Below are positions 1-9,541 of a DNA stretch of 32,099 nucleotides, one piece after another. The position numbers and the translations under genes are program-made. A model generated the notes under the pieces. It had not been told where the DNA came from. It saw only the letters and a list, made by a program, of their open reading frames with translations, and made no database searches. The first letter of the stretch is position 1, and every line of letters begins with the position of its first letter. The stretch spans positions 5,815 to 37,913 of the forward strand of contig DYLP01000026.1 in the NCBI GenBank assembly GCA_020722005.1, in the 5' to 3' direction. The DNA is from Melioribacter roseus. GTDB lineage: Bacteria; Bacteroidota; Ignavibacteria; Ignavibacteriales; Melioribacteraceae.

Positions 1-2
1 CT

Positions 3-1058
3 GTTCCAGAAGCTCCATGGCAGAAATTCTACGTAGGAGATTGGGGATTCATCGGTAATAGAAATGGCGGATGGACCCTTGAACCGGTAGAATTAATTGG
101 TAACACTACTATGTCAGGTGCTAAAAAGCCGTTTGGTTGGGCTGCATTAAGAGGAAAATTCCCCATTGATGTTCAGGCAAAAGTCGATAAAGCACTTGTT
201 GTTACAGGTAAAATGGAATTGGTTGGAGGAGGCTTCGAAGGTTGGTCGTCACTCAGAATGGGATTGTTCTACCAGAACGCCGGTAAACTGGTTAATACAG
301 ATAACGGCATGGCTTGGAATGGCTCTGAATCTGGCGCCTCAGGTTATCTTGTTATTCCTCACAGCGGCGGTAACGACTTAACTGTATGGGGCGAAGGAAC
401 TGACCAAAAAGGTACTGTAGGTGCAATTATAAACGGTACATGGCTCAACACAAACGAACCGGAAAATTATGTTCTGGCTGATACACGTCAGAAACCTGCA
501 GGTGCTGTAGCTACAGCAGGTATGTACAATTTTGCATTCTCTATTGCACCCTTAGCAAATGGAAATGTTGAATTCCGTTATTATATCTATAAGGAAGATG
601 GCTCGTATAACTTCGGTGGGATTGTAGTGGACGACAAAACGCCAATTTCAAAGATCAATAGCTTCAATATCGCACTAAATAATCTGGCAAGTGCAACAAA
701 ATTAAATCTCTATGATGTATTGGTCGACCTGGGTGCTCCAATTGAAATTCCTGATTCCGTTGTTTCCGTAGAAACTTTCTCTTCTACTATACCGACGGAT
801 TATTCACTTGGACAAAATTATCCGAATCCTTTCAACCCAACAACCAACATCGAATTTGCATTGCCACAGAGTAGCGATGTTAAATTGGTTGTTTATGACG
901 CTTTGGGCAAAGAAGTAGCTCAATTAGTTAACGGACATATGAATGCTGGTTATCACAGAGTTACTTTCAATGCTTCGAATCTTGCTTCCGGCGTCTACTT
1001 CTATACTATTAAAGCCGGTGAATTTTATAGCGTCAAGAAATTGATGCTGATTAAATAA
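3..1058 (+). CDS. C-terminal part of a T9SS-exported beta-sandwich protein (5' end outside window)
   Basis: The frame is open to the left edge of the window (it reads VPEAPWQKFYVGDW... before the first ATG at 111), so this is the 3' part of a longer gene and the ATG at 111 is internal. About 235 residues of Gly/Asn/Trp-rich sequence, probably a beta-sandwich of the kind seen in extracellular glycan-binding proteins, precede a clear T9SS C-terminal sorting domain. That domain begins at YPNPFNPTT, continues with VYDALGKEV and LASGVYFYTI, and ends KKLMLIK. The protein should be exported and surface-attached or released. I do not recognise the family of the upstream domain. A hairpin terminator follows 22 bp after the stop, separating this gene from the GH2 gene. 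Confidence 0.85.
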   Translation, partial: VPEAPWQKFYVGDWGFIGNRNGGWTLEPVELIGNTTMSGAKKPFGWAALRGKFPIDVQAKVDKALVVTGKMELVGGGFEGWSSLRMGLFYQNAGKLVNTDNGMAWNGSESGASGYLVIPHSGGNDLTVWGEGTDQKGTVGAIINGTWLNTNEPENYVLADTRQKPAGAVATAGMYNFAFSIAPLANGNVEFRYYIYKEDGSYNFGGIVVDDKTPISKINSFNIALNNLASATKLNLYDVLVDLGAPIEIPDSVVSVETFSSTIPTDYSLGQNYPNPFNPTTNIEFALPQSSDVKLVVYDALGKEVAQLVNGHMNAGYHRVTFNASNLASGVYFYTIKAGEFYSVKKLMLIK

Positions 1059-1080
1059 TTACTCCTTCGCTGGGGTTTAT

Positions 1081-1116
1081 AACAGCCCGCCACGAGCGGG
1101 CTGTTTAATTTTATTT
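1081..1116 (+). terminator. Rho-independent terminator
   Basis: A perfect 10-bp stem (AACAGCCCGC / GCGGGCTGTT, 1081-1090 and 1096-1105) with the 5-nt loop CACGA is followed by the T-rich tail TTTAATTTTATTTT. It lies just downstream of the sorting-domain protein and marks the boundary before the glycoside hydrolase block. Confidence 0.9.
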
Positions 1117-1213
1117 TCTACTGAATAAATTAATCGATAAGTAATTGATTATACTACCAAACTGCACATTACTCACAGGCTTCTAATAAAGAAAGTATGG
1201 GCTCTAACTTATT

Positions 1214-3955
1214 ATGAAATTAAGTGAATATTTAATTAAGATAGTTTTATTGGTTCTTCTGTTGGGAAATGACTTTATTTGTTCTGTAAAGGAGACAGAA
1301 ATTGAAAGAAATGTAAGAGAAAAAATATTGCTCAATAACGATTGGAGATTTTATAAATATGAAAAGATTGAAAATGCAGATAGTTTGATATATGATGTGC
1401 GTCCTGTAATTAAAGAATACAAAGATGATAAACCTGCAGATGCGATTCCAACCGAAGCTGCTAAGATTGAATCTCCGAAGTCAGTATTGAAATTCTGGGT
1501 ATTACCTACGGGAAATGAATTCCTTCATGATAACTCAAAACATTATAAAAGACCGAATGGTAATCCAGGTAAAGATTTTCCATTCGTTCAATTGAATTAC
1601 GACGACGCTCATTGGGAAAAAATTAATTTGCCTCACGACTGGGCGATTAAAGGACCGTTTTATAAAGGAGAAAATTCCGAAGTAGGCGGTAGTATGGGAC
1701 GCTTGCCGAGTCAAGGTGTAGCCTGGTACAGAAAAAAAGTTTTTATTCCCGAATCTGATTCGGTTAAGCAAATTTATCTCGATATCGACGGTGCAATGTC
1801 GTATGCAATGGTCTGGATTAACGGTTATCTTGCCGGGGGCTGGCCTTACGGTTACAATTCATTCAGAATTGATCTTACTCCGTATATAAATTTTGGCAAT
1901 GAAAATATTATCGCAATACGCCTGGATAATCCTCCAAAATCTTCACGCTGGTATCCTGGAGGAGGTATATACAGAAATGTATGGCTGGTTAAAACAAATC
2001 GCGTTCATGTGGCGCAATGGGGTACGTTTATTACAACAGATAGTGTGTGTAACTCTTTTGCCAACGTAAATATCAAAACCAAAGTAGATAATAACTCTAA
2101 CAAAAAGGTTATTGTTGATATTGTTAATGAAATTTATCTCCTTGACAAAACGGGACAAAAAATTGATAGCCTTCTTGCCAGGTTAGTTATTACGGGTATA
2201 GAAATTGAACCAAATACAAGTTGCACAGAGAACAGTAGCATTAAAATTAATAATCCAAAATTGTGGGGTATACCGCCATCACAAACGCCCAATCTCTATC
2301 TATCAGAAATTAAAATACTAAAAAATGGGAAACTGATAGATAATTACTCCGCGAATTTTGGAATTCGCAAACTTGAATTTGATCCCGATAAAGGGATAGT
2401 TCTAAATGGTGAATTAATAAAAATTAAAGGTGTCAATCTGCATCACGATTTAGGTCCTTTAGGAGCAGCATTTAACATAAGAGCTGCCGAGCGTCAACTT
2501 GAATTACTTAGGGAAATGGGATGCAATGCAATTCGATTTGCGCACAATCCTCCAGCTCAGGAATTTCTTGAATTAACTGACAGAATGGGTTTCCTTGTCG
2601 TAGATGAAATTTTCGATGTATGGGAACGAAAGAAAACACCTCTCGATTTTCATTTGATTTTTCCCGAATGGCATGAACAGGATTCGCGAGCTTTCGTTCG
2701 CCGGGATAGAAATCATCCATCAATTATTATGTGGAGTTTTGGTAATGAAGTGGGTGAACAATATACCGACAAAGAAGGCGCCAGACTTGCAAAACATTTG
2801 TATGATATAATTAAACAAGAAGATTCCACAAGACCAGCAACCGCTTCAATGAATTATGCTAAGCCGAACATGCCTTTTCCGGAAGTGATGGATGTAATCA
2901 GTCTAAATTATCAAGGAGAGGGAATCAGGAATGCTCCAGCTTATGCACATTTGCAGGGAATTAAAACTGAGCCTTTATACGACGAATTTCACAAAAAATT
3001 TCCGGACAAAGTAATTCTAAGTAGCGAAAATGCCGCCGCCTTAAGCAGTCGTGGCACATATTTATTTCCAGTGTATGAAGGAATAAGTTCGCCCGTAAGC
3101 GACTCGCTGGGAGGCGATCCTGTCAAAAAATATGTCAGCGCTTACGAACTTTATACGGCGGATTTCGGGTCGTCAGCAGATAAAGTCTTCGCCACACTCG
3201 ACAGGCATCCATACGTTGCTGGCGGATTTGTCTGGAGCGGATGGGACTATCTGGGTGAACCTACTCCGTATTATGAAGAACGTAGTTCATACTTTGGGAT
3301 TATCGATCTTGCCGGTTTCAAAAAAGACCGCTTTTATTTATATCAGTCATACTGGCGTCCCGAATATCCGATGGCTCACATTCTACCACATTGGAACTGG
3401 CACAATAGAGTAGGTAAAGTAACTCCTGTTCACGTTTTTACATCGGGCGACGAAGTCGAGCTATTCTTGAATGGGAAATCCTTAGAAAAAAAGAAAAAAG
3501 GAAAATATGAATATCGATTACGATGGGACAACATCGTTTATGAACCGGGCGAATTAAAGGTAGTCGCTTACAAAAACGGTGAATTCTGGGCAATCGACAG
3601 TGTGAAAACCACTCTCGACCCGGCTCAGATCGAGTTGATACCGGATAGAAATGTAATCAAGTCAGACGGCACCGATCTTTCTTTTGTTACGGCTAAAATT
3701 ACGGATAAAAACGGATTGTATGTTCCGAATGCATCTAACTTGATTAATTTTGAAATTGAAGGACAGGGTGAAATTGTAGCAACGGACAATGGCGACCCGA
3801 CCTGTATGATACCGTTTCCGTCTAAAAGTCGTAACGCTTTTAATGGACTGGCATTGGTAATTGTACGATCTATAGAAGGAACTAAAGGTAAAATAATTTT
3901 AAGAGCTTCCTCCGAAGGATTGAAAGAAGCCACAGTTATAATCAATACCAAATAA
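1214..3955 (+). CDS. GH2 beta-galactosidase-type glycoside hydrolase with DUF4982-type C-terminus
   Basis: A 913-residue exo-acting glycosidase. The order is an N-terminal hydrophobic export signal (IKIVLLVLLLGNDFIC), a GH2 sugar-binding domain (about 130-265, with WYRKKVFIP and NPPKSSRWYPGGGIYRNVW), an immunoglobulin-like domain (about 270-385) and a TIM barrel from about 390. The barrel has the acid/base motif SFGNEVGE (E512) and the nucleophile motif LSSENAA (E605). The C-terminus has a DUF4982-like domain (VELFLNGKSL) and a final beta-sandwich typical of Bacteroidota GH2 enzymes. There is no sorting domain, so it is probably periplasmic. GH2 specificity ranges over beta-galactosides, glucuronides and mannosides, and the exact substrate cannot be read from sequence; galactose side chains on xylan are one possibility. 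It is the first gene after the terminator and its ribosome binding site is weak. Confidence 0.9.
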   Translation: MKLSEYLIKIVLLVLLLGNDFICSVKETEIERNVREKILLNNDWRFYKYEKIENADSLIYDVRPVIKEYKDDKPADAIPTEAAKIESPKSVLKFWVLPTGNEFLHDNSKHYKRPNGNPGKDFPFVQLNYDDAHWEKINLPHDWAIKGPFYKGENSEVGGSMGRLPSQGVAWYRKKVFIPESDSVKQIYLDIDGAMSYAMVWINGYLAGGWPYGYNSFRIDLTPYINFGNENIIAIRLDNPPKSSRWYPGGGIYRNVWLVKTNRVHVAQWGTFITTDSVCNSFANVNIKTKVDNNSNKKVIVDIVNEIYLLDKTGQKIDSLLARLVITGIEIEPNTSCTENSSIKINNPKLWGIPPSQTPNLYLSEIKILKNGKLIDNYSANFGIRKLEFDPDKGIVLNGELIKIKGVNLHHDLGPLGAAFNIRAAERQLELLREMGCNAIRFAHNPPAQEFLELTDRMGFLVVDEIFDVWERKKTPLDFHLIFPEWHEQDSRAFVRRDRNHPSIIMWSFGNEVGEQYTDKEGARLAKHLYDIIKQEDSTRPATASMNYAKPNMPFPEVMDVISLNYQGEGIRNAPAYAHLQGIKTEPLYDEFHKKFPDKVILSSENAAALSSRGTYLFPVYEGISSPVSDSLGGDPVKKYVSAYELYTADFGSSADKVFATLDRHPYVAGGFVWSGWDYLGEPTPYYEERSSYFGIIDLAGFKKDRFYLYQSYWRPEYPMAHILPHWNWHNRVGKVTPVHVFTSGDEVELFLNGKSLEKKKKGKYEYRLRWDNIVYEPGELKVVAYKNGEFWAIDSVKTTLDPAQIELIPDRNVIKSDGTDLSFVTAKITDKNGLYVPNASNLINFEIEGQGEIVATDNGDPTCMIPFPSKSRNAFNGLALVIVRSIEGTKGKIILRASSEGLKEATVIINTK

Positions 3956-3981
3956 TATTTTATAATAAAAAGGAGGGGGGA

Positions 3982-5427
3982 ATGAAAAAGTCCGAAAGTA
4001 AAGAAGGCATCAACTCGAGCAGACGTGAATTCATTAAAAAAAGCAGTATTGCATTTGCAGGTTTATTTACAATTCCTTATTTGAAACCGTCTGGTATTTT
4101 TGCCTATGATTTAAATAAACGGGCGAATTTATCTACCGTTGCAATAACAAATACATTGAATACTCCGGCTGACAATTATGTATATGATGATATCAATGGA
4201 GGAGTTAAACAAAAAATGCAATACTTGTTTGAACAGCTGGGTGGAATTTCAGATTTATTCAGTAGTGATAAAAAAGTTGTAATCAAGATTAATCTTACAG
4301 GTGGCTCTGGAAGTGCATCCAACGATAAACTACAGGGCTCTACAATCGAAGAAGCTATGTGGAGTCACTCGACTGTCGTAAGAGCTGCAGCAGAATTAAT
4401 TATTGATTCGGGAGTATCGCCCAGTAATATTTATATAGTTGAAAGTCTCGGTAGTTACGATTCTTTTGATAATCCTGTATTTGAAGGATATCGGTCTATA
4501 CAAAAAGACTTAAACTGTCATTTGGTTGATATCAGCAAGGGAAATTTTATCGACGTTTCCACGGGCGACGACTATTTTAATTTCCCGAGTTTCAGAATGA
4601 ACGAAATACTTATTAATAACGATGTTTATGTATCGATTGGCAAGTTAAAACAGCATGCTGAAGCTGGAATAACTCTGGCAATTAAGAACCAGATCGGTTC
4701 AGTGCCGCAGGCAGATTATGCAACCCAACAGATTCAGTATCGGCGACAGGCAATCCATAGCCCTACGAATGGATCATCTGCAAAATTTTTACCTCGCTCG
4801 GTGTGCGATTTATATGCAGCGCGTCCCGTCGATTTTTCTATTGGTGACGGAATTAAAAATGCTTTAGGCGGAGAAGGCGTCTGGAATCCGAATTTTGCAC
4901 CATATGCCAGTCATGTATTGTTTGCAGGAAAAGATCCTGTGGCTACGGACACTATAGCAGCTCATTTAATGGGGCTCGAGCCAGAAGCTGAAAAACTTAA
5001 GTTGCCTGCAAAAAACAGCTATGGCGACACTGAATGCGATAATTATCTTGATCTTCTCTATAAAAAGGGAATTGGTACCAATCGCCTGAGCGAAATTAAT
5101 TTAGTTGGCGACGGGAAAGATTTAATAACAAGCGTGAACAAAAATAAAGACTTGGAAAGACCTTCCGATTTTAAATTATGCGCAAATTATCCAAATCCAT
5201 TTAATCCTTCTACCATGATTGTATTTTATTTGCCACGAAATGACTATATAAAATTAAAAGTATTCGATATCACCGGCAAAGAAATTGAAACTCTAATTGA
5301 AGGCGAGGTGCCTGCAGGCGAACATCGTCTGCAATGGAACGCTACAGGACTGGCAAGCGGTCTTTATATCAGTCGATTGGAAACTAATGGTTACAGTCAA
5401 TCCATTAAAATGATCTACCAAAAATAA
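3982..5427 (+). CDS. DUF362 protein with Tat signal and T9SS sorting domain
   Basis: A 481-residue protein. The N-terminus carries a twin-arginine motif, SRREFIK (R14, R15), followed by a hydrophobic stretch (SIAFAGLFTIPYL). This predicts folding in the cytoplasm before export. The body (about 70-385) resembles DUF362, with VVIKINLTGG, an SHSTVVRAAAELI segment, GKLKQHAEAGITLAIKNQIG and FAGKDPVATDTIAAHLMGL. DUF362 proteins are often linked to Fe-S domains, but no ferredoxin-like Cys cluster is visible here. The C-terminus is a full T9SS sorting domain (YPNPFNPST to SIKMIYQK). The start is well set by the strong AGGAGGGGGG at 3971-3980. The gene sits 26 bp after GH2 and 19 bp before the SMP-30-like gene. 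Biochemical function unknown. Confidence 0.8.
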   Translation: MKKSESKEGINSSRREFIKKSSIAFAGLFTIPYLKPSGIFAYDLNKRANLSTVAITNTLNTPADNYVYDDINGGVKQKMQYLFEQLGGISDLFSSDKKVVIKINLTGGSGSASNDKLQGSTIEEAMWSHSTVVRAAAELIIDSGVSPSNIYIVESLGSYDSFDNPVFEGYRSIQKDLNCHLVDISKGNFIDVSTGDDYFNFPSFRMNEILINNDVYVSIGKLKQHAEAGITLAIKNQIGSVPQADYATQQIQYRRQAIHSPTNGSSAKFLPRSVCDLYAARPVDFSIGDGIKNALGGEGVWNPNFAPYASHVLFAGKDPVATDTIAAHLMGLEPEAEKLKLPAKNSYGDTECDNYLDLLYKKGIGTNRLSEINLVGDGKDLITSVNKNKDLERPSDFKLCANYPNPFNPSTMIVFYLPRNDYIKLKVFDITGKEIETLIEGEVPAGEHRLQWNATGLASGLYISRLETNGYSQSIKMIYQK

Positions 5428-5446
5428 TTTTAACAAGAAAAGAAAA

Positions 5447-6637
5447 ATGAAAAACTTAATGCTTACAAATATTATCCTGATTTTTATCTTTTTCATAACG
5501 ACAGTAAACGATGTCATCCCGCAAATCATAATTGATACAAATGCTACGGTTGAAGAAATTGTAACGGATATTGAACAACCTGAAGGTCCCGTCTGGAAGA
5601 AAGGCATCGGTCTACTTTTTTCCGATATCAAAGGAAATAAAATTTACAAGTGGACTCAGGAGCATGGCAAGGAAATTTATCTGGACCCATCGGATAGCAC
5701 AAACGGCTTGACTTATGATCTCGATGGTAGACTTGTAGCAGGACAGATGGGTTTGAGAAGAGTTGTACGTTTTGAGAAAGACGGATCTCAAACTCCTTTG
5801 GCGGACAAATACGAAGGTAAACGTTTCAATAGCCCGAATGACCTGATTGTAAAATCAGATGGTTCAATTTTTTTTACCGACCCCGATTTCAATATTCCAG
5901 GAGGGCTTAAGAATAAAGAACTTCCTTTTAATGGCATTTACAGAATAAACTCTTCTGGAAATATTCAGTTACTCGATAAACTCGAACTTCCAAACGGTAT
6001 TTGTTTTTCCCCCGATGAATCGAAGTTGTATGTTAATGATTCAAGAGTACACAGAATTTACGTATGGGATGTTGTAGACGATTCGATAATTGCGAACAAA
6101 AAACTTTTTTATACAATCCCTGTTAACGGATACGCCGATGGCATGAAAACCGACGCGGAAGGAAATCTTTACGTTACTTGCTCTTCTGCTGTCTGGATAA
6201 TTTCCCCTGCAGCTAAATTGCTTGGAAAAATTAATTTACCTTTCAATGCATCGGCTTCAAATTGTGCATGGGGAGAAGATGACTATAAAACTTTATTTAT
6301 TACTGCGGGACATTCAGTTTTCAAAGTAAGACCAATTATCACCTCAATTAATGAGCGCAAAGAATCGATTCCTCAGGGATATGAGTTATACCAGAATTAT
6401 CCAAATCCTTTTAATCCTTTAACTAATATTACCTATTCGATACCAGTAGAGACTCGAGTTACAATAAAATTGTACGACGAAACAGGCAGAGAATTAATGA
6501 CTCTGGAAAACTCAACAAGACCGGCTGGAAGTTATACTTTTTCTTTTAATGCTCGAAATCTTTGCAGCGGCATTTATTATTATAAGATGTTTACGGAAAA
6601 TTATTCAGCTTCTAAAAAATTAGTCCTTCTTAGATAG
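5447..6637 (+). CDS. SMP-30/gluconolactonase-like beta-propeller with T9SS sorting domain
   Basis: A 396-residue secreted protein: N-terminal hydrophobic signal (NIILIFIFFITTV), an SMP-30/gluconolactonase/LRE-like six-bladed propeller (about 30-310) and a T9SS sorting domain (YPNPFNPLT to KKLVLLR). Family hallmarks are EGPVWKKG (metal-binding Glu of the EGP motif), NSPNDLIVKSDGSIFFTDPD (metal-binding Asn and the FTDP turn), LPNGICFSPDE and YADGMKTDAEGNLYVT (Asp/Gly motif). Family members hydrolyse sugar-acid lactones or related esters with a divalent metal. In this locus a sugar lactone or uronate-derived ester is a plausible substrate, but that is inference. It follows the DUF362 gene by 19 bp, and the two are probably co-transcribed. 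Confidence 0.85.
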   Translation: MKNLMLTNIILIFIFFITTVNDVIPQIIIDTNATVEEIVTDIEQPEGPVWKKGIGLLFSDIKGNKIYKWTQEHGKEIYLDPSDSTNGLTYDLDGRLVAGQMGLRRVVRFEKDGSQTPLADKYEGKRFNSPNDLIVKSDGSIFFTDPDFNIPGGLKNKELPFNGIYRINSSGNIQLLDKLELPNGICFSPDESKLYVNDSRVHRIYVWDVVDDSIIANKKLFYTIPVNGYADGMKTDAEGNLYVTCSSAVWIISPAAKLLGKINLPFNASASNCAWGEDDYKTLFITAGHSVFKVRPIITSINERKESIPQGYELYQNYPNPFNPLTNITYSIPVETRVTIKLYDETGRELMTLENSTRPAGSYTFSFNARNLCSGIYYYKMFTENYSASKKLVLLR

Positions 6638-6665
6638 TTTAATATGCTTAAGATTTATATTAGCA

Positions 6666-6679
6666 ATATTACGTAATAT
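6666..6679. promoter_or_regulatory. Perfect 14-bp palindrome upstream of the GH3 gene
   Basis: ATATTACGTAATAT equals its own reverse complement. It lies in the 57-bp gap before the GH3 gene, immediately upstream of the AAAGAGG ribosome binding site. It could be an operator or an mRNA hairpin, but the AT-rich context makes chance occurrence possible. Confidence 0.3.
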
Positions 6680-6680
6680 A

Positions 6681-6687
6681 AAAGAGG
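6681..6687 (+). promoter_or_regulatory. Ribosome binding site that favours the second ATG of the GH3 gene
   Basis: AAAGAGG ends one base before the ATG at 6689 but seven bases before the in-frame ATG at 6695. The normal spacing favours 6695 as the real start. Confidence 0.6.
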
Positions 6688-6694
6688 CATGTCT

Positions 6695-9463
6695 ATGAAT
6701 AAAAAAATTTATTACGTCAATTTAGCTTTCTTGTTTTGTCTGGTAATTAATAACACTATTTATTCCGTCGGAACAGAGAACTATTGTTATGTTAACTGGA
6801 ATGAAAAGCAATCAATTGTCCTGGAGACCAAATTAAAGAGTGGAGAAGTTTTTATAAAGTGGCATTGCTTAAATAATTCAGATGTTATTGTTGAAAATCC
6901 TTCGGAAGCAACGACAAAAGTTATTTTCCCTCGTCCTGGGTATTATTTATTTAGTCGAGCCATAAAAAACACTGCGGGTAAAATAGATTCTTCTACTATT
7001 GTTGTGAATGTCTTTAAGCCAGGCTCGTACGAAGAAAGATTATCGGATTTAATTGAATTAATGACTATAGACGAAAAAATTACGCAATTGACAAATCAAG
7101 CCGATTCAATTCCGCGGCTCGGTTTGAAAGCATATAATTATTGGAACGAAGCATTGCACGGCGTATTGGCAAGAGGCGCTACATCATTCCCTCAATCAAT
7201 TGCAATGGGAGCAACGTGGGAGCCTGAGCTTGTTTACAGTGTTGCATCGGCAATATCCGACGAAGCCCGAGCTTTGAATCATTTATACGGAAAAGGCTTA
7301 ACGTACTGGAGTCCTACAATCAACATTGCAAGAGATCCAAGATGGGGCAGGAATGAAGAATCCTACAGTGAAGATCCTTATCTCCTGTCAAGAATGGGAG
7401 TAGCTTTTATTAAAGGAATGCAGGGAGACCATCCCTATTATTTAAAGACCGTCTCAACTCCGAAACATTTTATTGCTAACAATGAAGAAGAAAGAAGGCA
7501 TACGGGTTCGTCGGACGTCGACATGAGAAACCTTTACGAATATTATTTGCCAGCATTTAAAAGTGCAATTGTTGAAGGCAAAGCCTATTCTATAATGGGC
7601 GCTTATAATGAACTAAATCATGTGCCGAGTAATGCAAATATGTTTTTGATGACCGATTTATTAAGATGCCAATGGGGATTTGATGGATACGTAGTGTCGG
7701 ATTGCGGAGCAATTAATGATATGATCTATGGGCATAAGTTTTTTAACACAGGCGCCGAGGCAGTTGCTCGAAGCATTCTTGCAGGCTGCGATTTAAACTG
7801 CGGAGAAGCGTATCGCCAATTTATTAAGGACGCGTTGGATGACGGGCTCCTTACTATTAAGGATGTTGACAGGGCTTTGTACAGAGTTCTCTCTGCACGT
7901 TTCCGATTGGGCGAGTTTGACCCTCCCGAACTTATACCGTATTCTTCAATAGGACAGGAAAAATTAGACAGCAAAGAAAACAGAAAATTAGCACTGGAAG
8001 CTGCTCGAAAATCGATAGTACTTTTAAAGAATAACGGTATCCTACCAATTGACAAAAACAGAGTAAAATCAATTGCTGTTATTGGCCCAAATGCAAAAGA
8101 AGCGCAATTGGGAATTTATAGCGGTTACCCGAATGTATTGATAAGTCCTCTTGAAGGAATACAACACAAAGCTGATTCATTAAATATTAAAATCGAATAT
8201 ACAGAAGGATGTGACATCGGAGGCGGATTGCTTAGACCGATTGAACCTGAATACTTTGGTGTAATTGAAGGGGAATCGACTAAAGGGTTAATAGGCGAAT
8301 ATTACGATAATATGAATTTGGAAGGAAAGCCCGTTAAAACAAGAATTGACTCGCAAATTAATTTTTCGTTCGGTATGAACTCTCCAGCTGATGGTGTGCC
8401 GGCCGATAAATTTTCTGTAAGGTGGAGAGGAACAATAATTCCTCCCGATACAATACACTATATCGGTACAAGCTGCGACGACGGAGCGCGGCTTTATATC
8501 GATAATAAGTTGATTATTGACGATTGGAAAGAGCACGGCGAAAAGCCAATCGCCGCTGAAGTTAATTTAATCCCGGGCAAAAAGTACGATGTGGTATTCG
8601 AATATTTCGATAATTCATTGGGGGCAACTGCAAGATTAACTTGGGACCTGGGACAAAAAGATTTCGAAAAAGCGAAAAAGGTCGCCGCCGAAAATGATCT
8701 TGTTATTCTAGTGTTGGGTATCACTCCGGGGTTATCTCAGGAAGAACACGATAGAATGGAAATCGAATTGCCGTCAGTTCAACAGGAACTAATTAAACAA
8801 GTGGCAGAGGTCAATCCGAACATTGTACTAGTACTTGTAAACGGAGGACCGATTGCTCTATCAGGAACGGAAAAATATGCCAGTGCCATTGTTGAAAATT
8901 GGTATAATGGAGAATTCGGAGGGCAGGCACTTGCCGATGTTCTATTCGGAGATTATAATCCAGGTGGAAAATTACCTCAAACTTTTTATGCCTCTACGGA
9001 ACAATTACCACCTATGTCGGATTATGATATTATTAATAATCCCAGAACTTACATGTATTTGGATGAACCAGTGTCGTTCCCATTTGGTCACGGTCTATCG
9101 TATACTACATTTGAATATGACAGTCTTAATATTCTTCAAAAAAATCTAAATGTAAGTGACACACTTACGATCGAATTCACAGTAAAAAACACAGGCGATT
9201 ATGTCGGCGATGAAGTTGTACAGGTTTATGCTCGTTGTACTGATGCTAAGTTTAAAACGCCTCGTAAACAATTGAAAAGATTTCAGCGGATTACACTTAA
9301 GCCTGGAGAGCACCAAAAATTCCAATTTAATATTCCTGCCTCGGAATTTTCGTTTTACAGTACTTACGAAAACAATTTAGTGGTCGAAAAAGGCGTCTGG
9401 GAAATACTTGTCGGTAGTTCTTCTGAGGATATTCATTTAAGTGATGAAATAATCATGAAATAA
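6695..9463 (+). CDS. GH3 beta-xylosidase/beta-glucosidase-type enzyme with PA14 insert
   Basis: About 922 residues from the ATG at 6695; the ATG at 6689 is too close to the ribosome binding site. The order is a signal peptide, a small Ig/PKD-like domain (about 25-105), the GH3 TIM barrel (about 108-400), the GH3 C-terminal domain interrupted by a PA14 module (about 525-650, with GLIGEYYDN and DDGARLYIDNKLIIDDW) and a C-terminal fibronectin-III-like domain. The barrel shows YWNEALHG, the KHF motif in TPKHFIANNEE and the nucleophile in GYVVSDCGAI (about D336). The acid/base candidate lies in LSQEEHDR. The YWNEALHG type resembles Bacteroidota and plant GH3 beta-xylosidases, which fits the xylan context, but beta-glucosidase activity is not excluded. 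No sorting domain is present, so a periplasmic location is likely. Confidence 0.9.
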   Translation: MNKKIYYVNLAFLFCLVINNTIYSVGTENYCYVNWNEKQSIVLETKLKSGEVFIKWHCLNNSDVIVENPSEATTKVIFPRPGYYLFSRAIKNTAGKIDSSTIVVNVFKPGSYEERLSDLIELMTIDEKITQLTNQADSIPRLGLKAYNYWNEALHGVLARGATSFPQSIAMGATWEPELVYSVASAISDEARALNHLYGKGLTYWSPTINIARDPRWGRNEESYSEDPYLLSRMGVAFIKGMQGDHPYYLKTVSTPKHFIANNEEERRHTGSSDVDMRNLYEYYLPAFKSAIVEGKAYSIMGAYNELNHVPSNANMFLMTDLLRCQWGFDGYVVSDCGAINDMIYGHKFFNTGAEAVARSILAGCDLNCGEAYRQFIKDALDDGLLTIKDVDRALYRVLSARFRLGEFDPPELIPYSSIGQEKLDSKENRKLALEAARKSIVLLKNNGILPIDKNRVKSIAVIGPNAKEAQLGIYSGYPNVLISPLEGIQHKADSLNIKIEYTEGCDIGGGLLRPIEPEYFGVIEGESTKGLIGEYYDNMNLEGKPVKTRIDSQINFSFGMNSPADGVPADKFSVRWRGTIIPPDTIHYIGTSCDDGARLYIDNKLIIDDWKEHGEKPIAAEVNLIPGKKYDVVFEYFDNSLGATARLTWDLGQKDFEKAKKVAAENDLVILVLGITPGLSQEEHDRMEIELPSVQQELIKQVAEVNPNIVLVLVNGGPIALSGTEKYASAIVENWYNGEFGGQALADVLFGDYNPGGKLPQTFYASTEQLPPMSDYDIINNPRTYMYLDEPVSFPFGHGLSYTTFEYDSLNILQKNLNVSDTLTIEFTVKNTGDYVGDEVVQVYARCTDAKFKTPRKQLKRFQRITLKPGEHQKFQFNIPASEFSFYSTYENNLVVEKGVWEILVGSSSEDIHLSDEIIMK

Positions 9464-9541
9464 AAAATCGTTCATGTTGGCGAGCAAATGAATTGTATTA
9501 TTAGTGTAGTTATTACAATAATTTACTAAAGGAAAAATCAA

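Noticed and set aside
5293-5631. 112-residue minus-strand frame
   Set aside because: It overlaps the ends of two well-supported + strand genes (DUF362 sorting domain and SMP-30-like start) and has no family features.
9471-9492. Imperfect hairpin TTCATGTTG...CAAATGAA in the GH3-SGNH gap
   Set aside because: Short stem with a bulge and no T-run; not convincing as terminator or operator.
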